Assembly (NCBI GenBank): GCA_022885665.1
Contig: JAGQDJ010000140.1
Location: forward strand, 62,001-126,000
Length of the DNA: 64,000 nt
Direction: 5' to 3'
From: Triops longicaudatus
Taxonomy: Eukaryota; Arthropoda; Branchiopoda; Notostraca; Triopsidae
Shown here: piece by piece, positions 34,701 through 47,405 of the stretch
Layout of the letters: the number at the start of each line of letters is the position of its first letter
Numbering within the stretch: position 1 is the stretch's first letter
Made by a program: the position numbers and the translations under genes
The notes under the pieces: generated by a model
What the model was told of the DNA's origin: nothing
The model's input: the letters and a program-made list of their open reading frames with translations, nothing else
The model's database searches: none

Positions 34701-37700
34701 CCTGCACCTGATTCTGCTTGGCTAATCTGCGCTGCCGCCAATTTGGTGGCTTGCAGCGCTGCCTGCCTGGCTGGTCGTCTTCTATCCGCGTTAGTATCTG
34801 GTGACGGCATCGGTACCGTCACCGTCGGCGCGGGTAACGCTGTGACAGCACTAGACTCCACTACAGGCGGTATTAAAGCCACCGTAGGTGGCTCTTTCGT
34901 CGAAGACCTCCTTCTGGCATGTTTTTCCTCAGGGGGCGGGGCCACCTGCTCTACCTCCGTTTTCAACGGAGCCAAATCCACTGGCGCTGTGCTTACCGCG
35001 TTAGCCACGTGCAAATACGTGTTACTCACACTGTGCGGGACGGAAACTGACGGCAGCGACGCTACTGGGTGACTCAGCTGCGAAGGTTCGATTTTGGCGG
35101 CTTCCGAAGTTGGTGGCTGATCATCATAATCCGTCCTCTCCTCTTTTTCCACATGCGCAGGCTTCGTCTCCTCTTCTTCCAATGGTGGGTCATGCTGCTG
35201 GTGCGATTCAACCTCCAGCGGTTGTGAAATGGCCGTAGCCGTTGTGGTGGCAGGTAATGGCGGTGGTGGAGGCGACTTGAGATTCTCTGGCATCACCGGT
35301 CCCTGCATTTGGTTATTATACCTCCCGGCAGACGCAAAATGCAAGTCAGCACTCGTTGGTGGCTGAGGGAACCGTTGGGCTATCACGTCCTGCATTTGGT
35401 GGAAACCACCTGGCGGCAAGACCGGATGGGGTGGGTGCATGCCAAGCTCGTTGGGATTAAAATTATACAGTTTGGAGTTAAACTGGGCTGCTTGCGCCGC
35501 CTCCTGCATCAGCTGCAACAGCGGATTGTTAACTTCCGGCTGCCCTGAGGCGGCCGCATTTGGCGGCTGGAGCGGGTTATGCTTGTCTAGATAAGGAGCC
35601 GCTGCAGCAGCGGCTGCTGCATACACTTGGGCGCGAAACTGGGGCGAAAAGAGGTCTGGGTGGAGGTTGGGTAAAAAGGGGGCGCCAAAAAAGGGTGGTG
35701 GGTGGGGAAAACCTGGATAAGGGGCGTTAAACATGTACGGAGCCGGCATGGGTGCCTCCGGGGCGTTTTTGAACAGAAAGTTCTCATGGGCGTGATTGTT
35801 AAGGTTAGGATGAGGAAACTCATGAGGGTGTGCCTGCGGCCCCGCAGGCGCCTGGGCCGCCATTTCTTGGTGCGGTGGCAGAGAATGGGTCGGTGCGTAT
35901 TTTTCGGCGTCAGGAAGCTGCGACGGTGGAAGCTGAGAAGTGGAACAGGGTATGGGAGCTTCTGGGGTAGCTGGTGACACGGGGACCGTCACTAGTGTGG
36001 TGGTAGGAGCTTCGGTGGGCGTTACAGGTTGCGGTGACGTGGCAGGGACCGGTGGTTCTTGAACAGGTGACGGTGGTCGGGTTGGTGTCACCGTTGGTGC
36101 CGATGAGGTCGTTTCTGCCGGAGTGGTACTAGGTAACGTCACCAACGAAAGTTGCTTCACGTCACCGGGTGACTTGTCACTAATAGTTAAAGGGTTCCAC
36201 ATATTGCTCGGCTCCGGACCTGTGAAAATTCAAGGAAATTTAGAATCAATTTCAAACCAAATTAAAAAAAAATAAATAAAATAAAATTCTTTTGAATTTT
36301 AAAAAATTCAGCATCGCTGAAATATCAACAATTTAAGTCAAGTGAATATTGTGTAAAAATTTTAGAAAACAAATTCCATTCCTTCCGGGCTTTTTTACAG
36401 TTTGAATCTCAAGCCAAAGTCAGTTTGATTTTAGAACTTGAGTCTTTTCTAAAACGTTACTTTTTCTGGGTCAATTTCCACAACTGAATCGAGTTTCGAG
36501 TCAATTCAAACTATTTAAGACAACGGACAAAGCTACTTCATAAAAAAAAGAACTAAATCAAATTCACTTAAATAAACCGGCTTTGCCCAGCACTGCTCGT
36601 TACCTTTATGGTGTTCAATTTCGTTCTGCTCTTTCACGGGCGTCTCTTCAACACTCATGGGCGTTTCTTCTTCCACCTTCACCGAGTCATTCTTCTCCTC
36701 CGGTAGCTTGTTATCCGTGGAGGGTCGCCGGTCATCCGACTTTTGGGCGTACTGCTGCCTGAGTTTCTCCACCAAATTCATCGTTTCCCTCACCGAATCA
36801 TCTTGCGAGTCGGCTTTTACCGGCACCAGGGGAAACGACAACGGCAACGGGGCCGTTTTCATGTCCATGTCATCATCCTCTCCATCATTTTCCGACTTAG
36901 GAAACGAAGAATCTTCGGCCACACTTCGCGCTAACGCCATTAAATCGCTCTCGAAGTCGAACGACTCCTCCTCTTCGCCTTCTTTTCCTCTTCCAGCGTC
37001 ACCGCGTTCCACTACATGTCTGTCGTGTTCAGCTCCACCACGTTCCACCGTTACTTCCGTCTCCTTAGCGAGTACGGTTTCCTGTGCAGCTGGCTGAGTC
37101 GTTTCATCCTTGCCAGGGAATTCCTTCGTTTCTTCGGTGGCGACAGCGTCGTCTGCGTCAACAATCCCTTGCATGGGTGACTGTTGTTGTTGGTGACGTC
37201 CGTCGTCATCGGGTCGTAGAACGGTGACGCTAGGATCAGTTCCTGGTGGCTCAGCAGTTCTGCGTCGAGGACTTGACTCCGTGGTGGCAGGTGATCGCTT
37301 TTCGGCGATGCCGGGTGAGCTACTTCGCTTCGGCTCGTGGTGGGCGGGGCTAGCCTTCGTTCGTCGTTTATCTCTTTCAACGGCCACGGGCGTCGCTCTG
37401 GCTTGCTCTTCTCTGGTGACACTGTCGGTGACGCTCGGTTTGGGTGACCTAACCTGCGTCGTTTGCTTGGCGGTTCTAGAAGACGCCCGAGATGACCTTG
37501 AGGACGACGAGGATCCTGAAGACGACGAAGAGGACGAGGACGAAGAGGAGGAGGAAGAAGAGGACCGGGAGCCGGAGCTTGACGAAGACGAGGAGGATCC
37601 GGACGATGAAGAGCTGGCTGACGAGGAAGAAGAGGACGAGGACAAAGACCGGGCTGGCCGTCTTTCTGAAGCTCCGCCTCCTTCGTTTTTATCCGTTCCG

Positions 37701-40700
37701 GGCAACACCAACTGTTGTTGAGCGGCGGGTTTTCGCGTTGGTGAGGGAGAAACCGCTCGGTGACTGAGTTCCACAGCAGCGCCACTTGTACTGGTGGCAT
37801 GGCTGGGTGTTTCGGCGGTACTGGTGGTAGGTTTGGTGGTCGGCAGTGACGATGAGGATGGTTGAGGTTTCTGAGGCTGTGCGTCTCGGGTCCCTCGGCC
37901 TGGGGACGAACGGTGGGGTGGTGGTGGCACCGCCTTCGCCATGGGCCGGGGACCCTTGCCTCGAAAGGGCTTCTCCCGACCCTGTGAAGACGCCGCCACC
38001 GTCACCGTTTCAGTCTCGGCCGCTTTAACGCTAGCTTTGCTCTCTTTGTCCTCCTTTTTCAGTTTCTTTTTCGGTTGGACCTTCGTTTTGGCGCCGCCAG
38101 GCGTCGTCCCCGTCGATCCGTCCTTCTTTGCCGCCTCTTCATCCGAATCAGCGAACAAAGACTGGATCTTCGACTTGATTCGCTTCCTCTGGGCCTCGAT
38201 CTTCTCCGGAATTATGCTCCCGGCCTTCTTTCCGCCGCCGCCACTACCACCACTGGCAGCAGCGGCGCTTTTCTTGGCGGCTAGCTGGCCAGCCGTGGCG
38301 TTGGTGACAGCCTGGAGGGCGAAATCGGCGTCTAAATCGAAAATGGACTTGGTGCTACCGATCTTGATAGTCTCAGCTGCCTTTTTGGCGGCCTGCCGCT
38401 GCGGGACGTAGTTAGGGAAGTCCGTCACCACCGAGCTGGCCGAGTTTTTGCCACTAAATGCCCCCGCGCTGGTAGGTTTCTCCGGTGAAGGTGTTTTGGC
38501 GCTACTGTTGCTGCTGGAGCTCACGCTACTGCTAGTACTTCTGCCCGACGACGAGCCTGAAGACGGCTCGGAGACGTTTTCCTTGCCACCCAGGCGGCTC
38601 GAATCTACTTCCTTGCTTTTCGCGCTTCCAACAGTGGTAGTTGTAGTGGTACTGGCCTCTACGGTATGATTCCGGCTCTTGGCGACCTTGATAATCTCCG
38701 ACGCCTTTTTGGCGGCCTGTCTCTGGGGGACGAAGTCGTTCTTGAGCGCTGTGAGCGATTCCTGACTTCCTTTCTTGGCCTGGCCACCTTTTTTGCCACC
38801 AATTTTCTCACTTGCCTCAGTTTTGCCTTTTTTACCCTTGGTAGATTCTACTCGTCGCTCTACGTTGGGAGAAAACGCTTTAACAGCGGCTTTGGTCCTC
38901 ACACACTGCGCTTCCTTTTTGGCCTCGGCCTCCGTTCCACTGTCTTCCATTTCACTATCGGTATAAATTCCTTTACCCAGCTTTGAGCTCCGTTTGCCGT
39001 CACTGGGCGAGCGTAGCCCCGCCTCCAGAGCTGTTTCGTCGTCCGAGGAGAGGGACAAAATGGCACTGTGTCGTTTTTTGACCCGCCCACGGGTGGGTGA
39101 CACTTCGTCGTCGGACGACGCGGTGGAGGAACACGAATTGGTGTCTAAAGACCCGGAAGAGACGGACGACACGGATTTGGACCTTTCTTTGCCGTTTACA
39201 CAGTTTTTCTTCACAGAGTTCGAACGGCCTGTGGGACGATTGGTCTTTTTCTTGAACAAACCGTTTTTCTCTTCCTGAGCGGTAGCGCTTTTCGGTGACC
39301 GTGCCCCGGCTTGCAAACCGGCTATTCTGTCCATTAAAGCGGTCCATTCTTCGGCCGAAGGTAGTTTGATGTCTGTCCGCGAGTACATGGCGTCGTAAAT
39401 GGTGGGACCGTGGTTGGAACCGCGCACGGCTTGCAGTTCAGCGGTGGCGACTGTCTTGTCTTCATTTTTGAGCGCCACCAACACAGCCGACTGCTTGTGG
39501 AACGTCTGCTCGCGTAACTTGAAATAGGAACGTGCGAGTTTTTCCCGCCGAGTTACCATATAACACAAGTTGCGTACCTAACACCAGATTTAAATAAATT
39601 TCCACTCTCAGTTATAGAAAACTAAGAAAATTAAATAAAAAAAAATAAAAAAATGGGATTCAAGTTTCTAAGGTAAAAATCAGACAGAAAAGTACGAGAT
39701 CGAAAATATATAAAAAAAGAATAAAAATAAATTTAAAAGTGATAAAAAATATAAAAAATAAACAGAAATAAAAATACAAAGTAAAATTGTAAAAAATAAA
39801 ATTTAAAAAAATGACAAGACCATTACAAGTAGAAAAGTCAAACACAGAAAGAATAATTAAAAAGTAGCTATTATAATAACACTACTAAAAAAGTTTTTAA
39901 TGATTGCACAACGAAATTAATAAACGAGCAATGGACTATGGCTTCTAAAAACTCGTCATATTTTCAATTATTTTATTTTCTTACCCTCTCGAGGTCTTGT
40001 CGAAGCTGTACAAACATTTTCATGCGTTCCAAATCTTGGCGCTGAGCTTGGTCTAACCTTTCAGGTTCGGTAGTCTTTGGCGGCAGCAAGGGACGATTGC
40101 CGTACGACTGGAAAGAGTTAAACGTACGGTAAACAGAATGCTTACAGGTCCTCTCGTGTACACAAATAAAAAAATACGCAAAAAAAAACTTGAAAAGGGG
40201 TGTTTTTCGACAGATAAACCCCCAAAAATGGAAATGGATGGTGAAATGACATACTCTGCGCTTAAGTTTCCAGTACGTGAGGATAAAATCCACAACATCT
40301 TGCTCCACGTCGAGTATTTGTGACGCATCAGCGATGGAAACATGTTTGTAAAATTCGGCCTCGATTTGCTGCACACGCAAAGCCCGGGCTTGGCTTTTTT
40401 CTTCGGCGCTCATGTCCTTTTTGAGTTTACGAGGACCTCGATTCTCCGAATCTAAATCCGGCGCGCAGGGTTTTTTGGTCACAGAGTGTTTATCACAATA
40501 AGACTGGATAAAAGAAAGAAAATATGGTAGTTAAACAAAAATTTGCTTGAAAAAGGTTTATTTATTGTGTTTTACTCTGAGTTTGACGCCGTCTTCAGAA
40601 TTCTCGTCCTCAACAATCGCTTTCATCTCTAAACCATGACGAAAAGCACAGGTGACATGGTACGCCACTTTGCAGGTCTTGACCGAGCACTGAATGCACG

Positions 40701-43575
40701 CTCCGCTCTTTTCTTTACACAGAACGCATACCAAACTCCAGCGGCTCGCCTGCAACAAAAATAATCCATAAAAATCAATTTCAAAGTAAAACAAAATAAA
40801 AATCAACTCTCCTGTTCTCAATGCAAAAGGAAAATGTCAACAAAACAAACGTCGTTACATTATATAAATACAATTTTTTTTATGCAATTCAAACTCCATT
40901 GATTAACGGTTTTCTATTTTATTTTCGCTTCGTTTTTGTAAGTTCATCTATGTTCAAAATTAGTTTTTACTTTTAAACGAAAAGAATTCCAAATTCTCTT
41001 ATCGTTTTCGTTTTTTTTATTTTTTACTAAACTTGCGCAAATAGAGAAACTACGGCGCTAAACTGAAATATTACACGTCACTGGCACGTGTAAAACTTAA
41101 AGTTATTAATGATAATTACTCGTCAAAAAATTTTAAATGATATCCTAAACTAATTTTAAGAACGTTCAGGAAGGAGGCTACCAAAACACATTTACGAAGT
41201 TTATCTTCACCGACCGACCTTTTTTTAACTTAAGTTAGAAGAAACAAAAATAAAAATTGCACAAAAAGCAGAAATTCTTTGTTTACGGGAATGGCCGAGA
41301 TTTTCGTAATGGGTTCCATCTTTTCCACGCATCCAATGGATACTTCAGGAATCCAAAGTGCACAGGCCACGTGTGCCCACTGCGCTCCGCCTCCTGAGCG
41401 GGTCATTTTCATGGCTCCGCCCGGATTCGGACAAAGTGCGCAGGGAGGCTTGGTCACGCCCACAGCACACGGCCTACACAACCATGGCCCAGAAGGAATT
41501 CGCAGAATGCCGTAACACGCTTGATGAACGCAAATATTGCAACGGTCGCAATAAACCATCTCGTTCCCTTCTTCCGAATCGGGCTAAAAAGTAAAGAAAA
41601 ATATAAATAAATACCAATCATGCACAAATATTTTGTTAATGCTAAGTCTAATATCCAATGTTAAATATTTTGGAATAGTTACATAAGAATCCACGTGGAA
41701 AGAAACGCTTACCGCTCGGCAGACGTCACAAATGACGCTATCATCATCATCCATATGCAATTCTTCCGCTTTGAGCACCGTCTGCATATTCGTCCAACAT
41801 TGACGTTCCAGTTCTTCCAGTACTTTCTCCAGCGTCAACTCAGAAATTTTCGGAAGTCCTGAAATATACGACAAACTTTTCAGAACCTCTGAAACAAGCA
41901 AACTGGATAAAATTTCTCTGAAATATATACATAAATAAAAGAACACCAAAGAAAATTACACAACAATTCTATTTGACGGCAGAAAGCTTAATTCATACAT
42001 TAACAAATAAACTAATCTAAATACGCTACAAATTACAAATAAACTTAATAAACTACAAAATTAAAAAATGTAGAATTTGTTCTAGAGCATTTTCTAAGAT
42101 ACTAAGTTCCTTCTATATTTGCTTAAACCTTATGTTACTTTCGTAACGTTTTGTTCGCGTTGTTTTTTAAGAAAACGTACTTATTTTTAATATTGCTTAT
42201 TTTCGTATTTCACTGCTTATTAAAAGTACTCCATTTTTACCCATGAGCTGCCTTTCCTGGTTGGCCCGGCGAAGCCACGCCACATCTATATCGTCCAAAT
42301 CATAAGTACACATCTGTTGCGCCCGGGCGGGCGCCGAACTCAATTGGTGAAGATCAGGGTTATAAAAATCGTCTTGAGTAAGTCTAATGAATTTTTGCTT
42401 GGGCCTAAAGGAAACAAAAATAAGACGAAATACAAGATTTTTCTCTTAATATAAATCTTACAGTTTAAAATCGCAGGCTCGGTCCATATTGCCAGCATCT
42501 AAATGGGGCGGAGTTACTAATGTCACATGTGGAACTGGCAAGGAATCCGGAGAAACAGGCACCTGCACCCCTCTTTCCCATTCTTGCCGCCAGGGATCCA
42601 CTAACGACCAAAAATGCTCTTGCGAAAGTGGCTCGTTGTCGGGCAGCTTCATAGCTGAAATCAGATCTTTCCGGAAGAGCTACAAAAAATACCAAAATTC
42701 AATAAATACACGCTCTAAAAATAAGTTAAAAAATTTCAAAAAAGCATAAAAACGACCCAAAACGCAAAAGATCCTCTTGAAATTAAAGATGTCATAAATG
42801 TCGGCGTTTGATGCTGCAAATTTTTTAAAAGACGGTACATATGAGATTTCTAGAAAGTGCAGGACGTTTAAAAGACGCTTGGCAACGTATGTGCTATCAT
42901 GGGTCAATATTATAGTAAATAAATAATTAAAAAAATCAAAAGAAGTAAACCTCATTTACTTCCGCAGGTGCCTCAGCTGCGTTTCGGTTGTAGATATGTA
43001 TACTGCGAGAGTCATTAAGGTGACGGGGCGTCCAAGGGGCCACGCCTGCACTGCCCATTGCCCCGCCCGTAAAGGCAGTGCCGGCCCCTGTGCTGCTACT
43101 ACATGACGAAGGCCGACTTATTGGCCCGCCTTTGCCCAATCTCTCTTTGCTACTCTCGCGATCCCGTTCCCCAGTAGCGGCATTTCCGGATGACGTAGAA
43201 GAAGTTGAAGACCCAAGCTTGGTACTGCCATTCGCTCCAGGGCCTGAGGCACAAGAACGCTTTTTGTTTTTGCCCGCAGAAGCTACAATGAAACACACTC
43301 ATTAACCAAAACGAAAAAGCGTAATGTCTCATAACATAAAACTGCTTCTAGGTATAGGTTTAATCAATTGAAACGTTAATACTGAAGCTCCATTGGTTTT
43401 GCAGAGATTTGGTACCCACTGTGCACCGACATTCGTTTGTTTCTTGAAAATGGAGTCTGATTACGTTCTGTAATATAGCTCGTGGCTGCTAAAGTTAAGA
43501 TTAATTAAATTTGATGATTTAGAGCTTACATTTGGCTGGAGCTTCGGAAGCCTTCTTCAGCCGTGGGGAGGACAT
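31793..43575 (-). CDS. rno: JADE-family double-PHD chromatin protein, Rhinoceros-like long form
   Basis: Twelve exons join in phase: 43575-43530, 43282-42951, 42679-42462, 42404-42241, 41858-41713, 41583-41287, 40749-40576, 40503-40255, 40107-39985, 39577-36604, 36219-34553 and 34069-31793; about 2,888 residues. JADE proteins scaffold HBO1-type histone acetyltransferase complexes; fly Rhinoceros restrains EGFR signalling. Visible parts: an Epl1-like block (LVDPWRQEWERGVQVPVSP), PHD1 with C297, C300, C314, C317, H322, C325, C338 and C341, and an extended PHD (C-x2-C, HVACALWIPEV, CSVKTCKVAYHVTCAF) to about residue 450. The JADE-specific LRQDLERVR/NLCYMVTRREK follows near 580. The last three exons (about 2,300 residues) are disordered and GC-rich: a serine run at about 1225-1285, two VPQRQAAKKA motifs, and basic or proline-rich patches. 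Vertebrate JADEs are about 800 residues, so the tail is the distinctive part. The 5' UTR was not resolved. Confidence 0.9.
34240..34500. repeat. AT-only tandem low-complexity tract in the last JADE intron
   Basis: Units such as aataattcaaaaaataaaaa recur many times within the intron between the last two coding exons (34070-34552). Nearly every base is A or T apart from the C of each TTCAAA phrase. Confidence 0.85.
37490..37665 (-). repeat. Serine-coding repeat within the JADE gene
   Basis: On the coding strand this stretch is mainly TCG, TCC, TCA and TCT with interspersed GGA/GGC and CGG codons, encoding Ser runs broken by Gly, Ala and Arg. Codon use is mixed, so it is not a pure trinucleotide expansion and was probably kept at the protein level. 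Confidence 0.8.
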
Positions 43576-44766
43576 CTCTGGCCAGGCATAACTTTGAGTT
43601 CAAATACCACGTGCAATCTATGAATGCCAGAATTAAAACGTGCGTACAACACCTAGAGGGAAGAAAAATAGAGAGGAAACGGGCGTCCATGGGGGAAAGG
43701 AACATGAGATTAACATCTTGTAGTCAAAATAGGTGAAAATCAATACCAAACTGTGGACCCTGACAGCTATGCCAACAAACACGTAAAGTAAACGACCTTA
43801 ATGACGCTCGAAGGGTTAAAATACAAGTGAGCTTGCACATTGAGGCATGTTTGGCAGCATATCCAAAGGGTGAATCAAATAAATTTACGTCTATTTACAC
43901 GCGTACCAGACTTAAATATGTAGTACAACATTCCAGTCCGCCATCTTAACTTTTTTTTACAGATGTCGTTGAGGATCAGACCAAGCGCGCCCCGGTAAAG
44001 CGCGCCATTCAAAATTATTCGGAAGATTTCTGTCAGCTTATTTTATTCTCTCTTTTTCTTAGAATTATTTGATGTTAATTATTTGTGCACTACACATTAT
44101 ATTTTTTAAGTCTTAGTACTTATTGGGCCTCCTGGAGTAAAATAAAACTCATGTTTTGCGTTACACAGTTCCTTTATCACACATTTGTTCCATTCGAGGT
44201 TCGTAGCGTTTTGGCTTTTTTGTTTATAATACAGCTTCGATGTTCGTTATTCAGGTGCGTACATCAAAACAAAGGTGGTAAAGCGATTGATCCAAGGCTT
44301 TGCAGTGTGTGGCTGCTTTCTTTGACTTTCATGGCTTTCGTATAAGCTGCTGAATAAAATTATTCGATAAAAGAGTAAGTTACTTTAACAAATTATCGAA
44401 CGAAAACGTAAACAACTTGCATCTGCTTTGTTTACGTTGTCATATATCGTTTTATTATCAAACCATTTTGCCCTAATGTTCATAACAAGCGATATTTAGC
44501 TAGAGAGTTTATTTTTTATTTGTATAATTAAATAGACCGTGTCAAACGTTGAAACATACAGCATCATCGTTATTTATAGGTCCGGTAATTAGTTCCCAAT
44601 AAAAGCTTATTTATCTGTTTCATAGGTGGCACAAGCCTCGTTGGCGGCTACAATCGGAAACGAATTTCAAAATCATGGTAGTTGCTCGCCTTTTACAGCA
44701 TTTAAGCTCCGAATGTAATTGAAAATTTATTATAAAAAGAAAAATAAATAAATTTTTCTATTGTAG
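43576..44766. promoter_or_regulatory. Divergent promoter region between JADE and ZNT9
   Basis: The two genes are transcribed away from each other across this 1.2-kb interval, so it should hold both promoters and the 5' UTRs. The 5' end of ZNT9, including its start codon and mitochondrial targeting segment, also lies here. An exon-like open stretch at 44627-44676 (acceptor tttcatag, donor catg/gtag) is in phase with the next ZNT9 exon but has no ATG. No core promoter motif stands out. Confidence 0.45.
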
Positions 44767-47293
44767 TACCAATTAAAATTAATCTGATTGGAGTATCACC
44801 ATGTTTTCGCGCAAGCAGCAAAAAATATCCGCTTTTGCGCGTCAAGTACCTGCATACATCACAGATCTTGTGTGCAGAAGATAGAGTGACGAAGAAACTA
44901 GCCCTCAAAGAACAGCAAGGTAATTCTCTACCTGTTAATTCAAACCTTATTTACATTTAATTTACCTTATTTGCATAAAATTCTCTAGCTAACGAAAATT
45001 CGGACAATAAAAGTCATTTAGACCGTAACTTCGTAACACCCATTCGGGCTATGAATGAATTTTTATTGCGCCCCAGTGATTTGGAACCTTTGCGTAAAAC
45101 TCGGCGTCGGTCTCCTTTCGAAAATGAACCTCCTTTGACTGTATTTTGGCGCAAAGATGTCGAAGCCAAGTACAAAATTTCAAGAAGAGAGCCTTTTTTA
45201 ATTTATTCGGTGATTTTGCATTTGCAGGGCCACGGAAGTTTGGGGTACGTGGGAAGCTTTGGAGAAAGAAAAGCGAAAGCGTGAAGAGGAGAATAAACGT
45301 TACCAACAATGTAAATTTGCCATTGTGAATAAAGCTTAATCTTACGGAATTTTTATTTACTTTTTGTTTTAAATTTAATTTTTGTTCACGTGTTACTTGT
45401 TTTCTTATTTCATTTATTTCCGGTTTAGATATTTTCGGTGTGAAACGGGTTTTGCGAGATCTCCGTAAAGCGCAGCAAGACCAGCAAATACAACGACAAT
45501 CGCCAGCCAAAGGAGCTAATAAAACTCTTTGGGATCATTCCGGACGCGTGGTTCTTACCGCTATTGCCATGTAACGGACACATTAATCGTATTTTCTTAA
45601 TCCAGAGCGAAAATACGTTGATTATCTCTAAATTATTGAAAACCGCTATAAATTCGTCTATTCCTTAAATTATTTCACTTTTATGTCATTATGTTGAATT
45701 TATTTCAAGTTTTGTGTTATGTTTTTTTCATTAATTTATTTAAGTTTCGTTTTTTATGTTATTTTTGTTGGATTTGTTTCGTTCGTATTTATTTTCTGTG
45801 TTTTTACTTTTGGCTATTTGAAGAAACGCGAGTAATTTTGTCTTCAAACTCGTGGCCTGGGTTCACACCGGCTCGCATTCCATGTTCGCGGAAGCGCTTC
45901 ACTCCTTAGCTGATACTGTGAATCAGCTGATTTTGGCATTTGGGATTCATAAATCGGCCCAGCAAGCTAATATCGACCATCCTTATGGTTACGGGCATAT
46001 GCGGTACGTTGCGTCGTTGATTTCTGGGGTAGGAATCTTCTGCGTGGGTGCAGGATTGAGTTTTTACCATGGTGTCACTGGTTTATACAATCCTGCGCCA
46101 TTGGAACCGTTTTATTGGGTATATTTCTTCCTGTCTCATATAAAGCATCGAAATCTAACCTGTTTTATTCAGGCATTCTTTATTATGGGAGGGTCGATAG
46201 TGTCTGAAGGCGCTACTTTGGTAGTAGCCGTTCAGTCATTGAAAAAAGGCGCAACTGCACAGGGCACAACGTTCTGGGATTACGGTAATGACTAGCAATT
46301 TAAACCATAATAAGTCCGCAGCGAAATTTATTTCGAAATTAGTGCTGCGAGGACACGATCCATCCGTGAACGTCGTATTCATGGAGGATTTAGCTGCAGT
46401 AGTTGGAGTGGGCGTGGCTACGACTTGTATGGCCTTGTCGACCTATTGGCAGTCTCCCGTACCAGACGCGGTTGGCTCGTTGCTCGTCGGGGGCATTTTA
46501 GGAGTAGTCGCTTCATTTATAATTTACACCAACACTGCCGCGCTAGTAGGAAGGTAGTGTAAATAAAATAATAAATGGAAATATTTTTTTAAATAGCTAT
46601 ATTACACGAAGAAAATTGTATAAAAAATAAATAAAAATATGCTATTGTTTTCTTTGAAACCTAGCTTAGACGTTCGCTTCTGTTGGTTTTTGTTACGGTC
46701 GTGCATACAGAATTTTCAATTTTTTAAAATGTATCCTCTTTATTTTTTTTTTTTGTATTTTGTCCTTTAGGTCGATTGCCCAGGAACGTCTCGCCAAAAT
46801 CAATTTTCAGTTAGAGAACGATGTAATGATCCGGGCAGTGCATGACGTTAAAGGCATCGACATGGGGAGTGGTTTAGTGCGGTACAAAGCTGAACTTGAT
46901 TTCGACGGCAGGGAATTGACTCGTTCTTACTTACAGAAACAAGATCTCGAACGTATGCTTGAAGTAAGAATCGACTTTTTCCATCTGATACCTAAACCGA
47001 ACTTTTAAATTAAAACTATAAATCGATTAAGAAGCGTTAAAGAATTCTGAAAAATAAATATGTAAACTACGAACAATAGGAAGTTCGGAATTTGAAGACT
47101 ATTGACGAACTGGAAGCATTTATGCTGAAGCACGGTGAGAATATTGTTGACGTGCTCGGAGCTGAAATTGACCGGATTGAGTTGGAGTTGAAAGTAAATT
47201 TCGACCACATCCATAAATGTCAAATTTATTTCTCTTTGAATTTCGCAGAAAAACCATCCTGAAATACGGCACTGTGATCTCGAACTCTTGTGA
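44767..47293 (+). CDS. SLC30A9: SLC30A9/ZNT9 mitochondrial zinc transporter (5' end incomplete)
   Basis: Ten exons join in phase: 44767-44919, 44989-45169, 45228-45310, 45429-45570, 45824-46118, 46173-46284, 46343-46553, 46771-46963, 47080-47193 and 47249-47293, giving 509 visible codons including the stop. ZNT9 is a cation-diffusion-facilitator protein of the mitochondrial inner membrane that exports zinc from the matrix. The soluble N-terminal block (PIRAMNEFLLRPSDLEPLRK, RRRSPFENE, KDVEAK) is specific to ZNT9. The membrane region carries LHSLADT (the H-x3-D zinc site), DHPYGYGHMRY and SLISGVGIF. In the fifth membrane segment the usual His is Glu (MEDLAAVVGV), normal for this subfamily. The C-terminal domain ends LKKNHPEIRHCDLELL, nearly the human ending. 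The initiator ATG was not found; the first listed exon starts with two bases of a split codon. The gene converges on TFIP11. Confidence 0.9.
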
Positions 47294-47405
47294 ACGCCAG
47301 TTTTCTGAAAAGTCACATATTTCTTGACGATTCACTTCTTTGATCTTGCTGTATTTTTTTTTCGAAGCCCCAGGCTGATTTTTTTAAAAATTATTTTCTT
47401 TAATA

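Noticed and set aside
37490..37665. CRISPR-like or structured repeat array
   Set aside because: The periodicity is codon-level serine repetition in a eukaryotic exon; there are no spacers or direct repeats of CRISPR type anywhere in the window.
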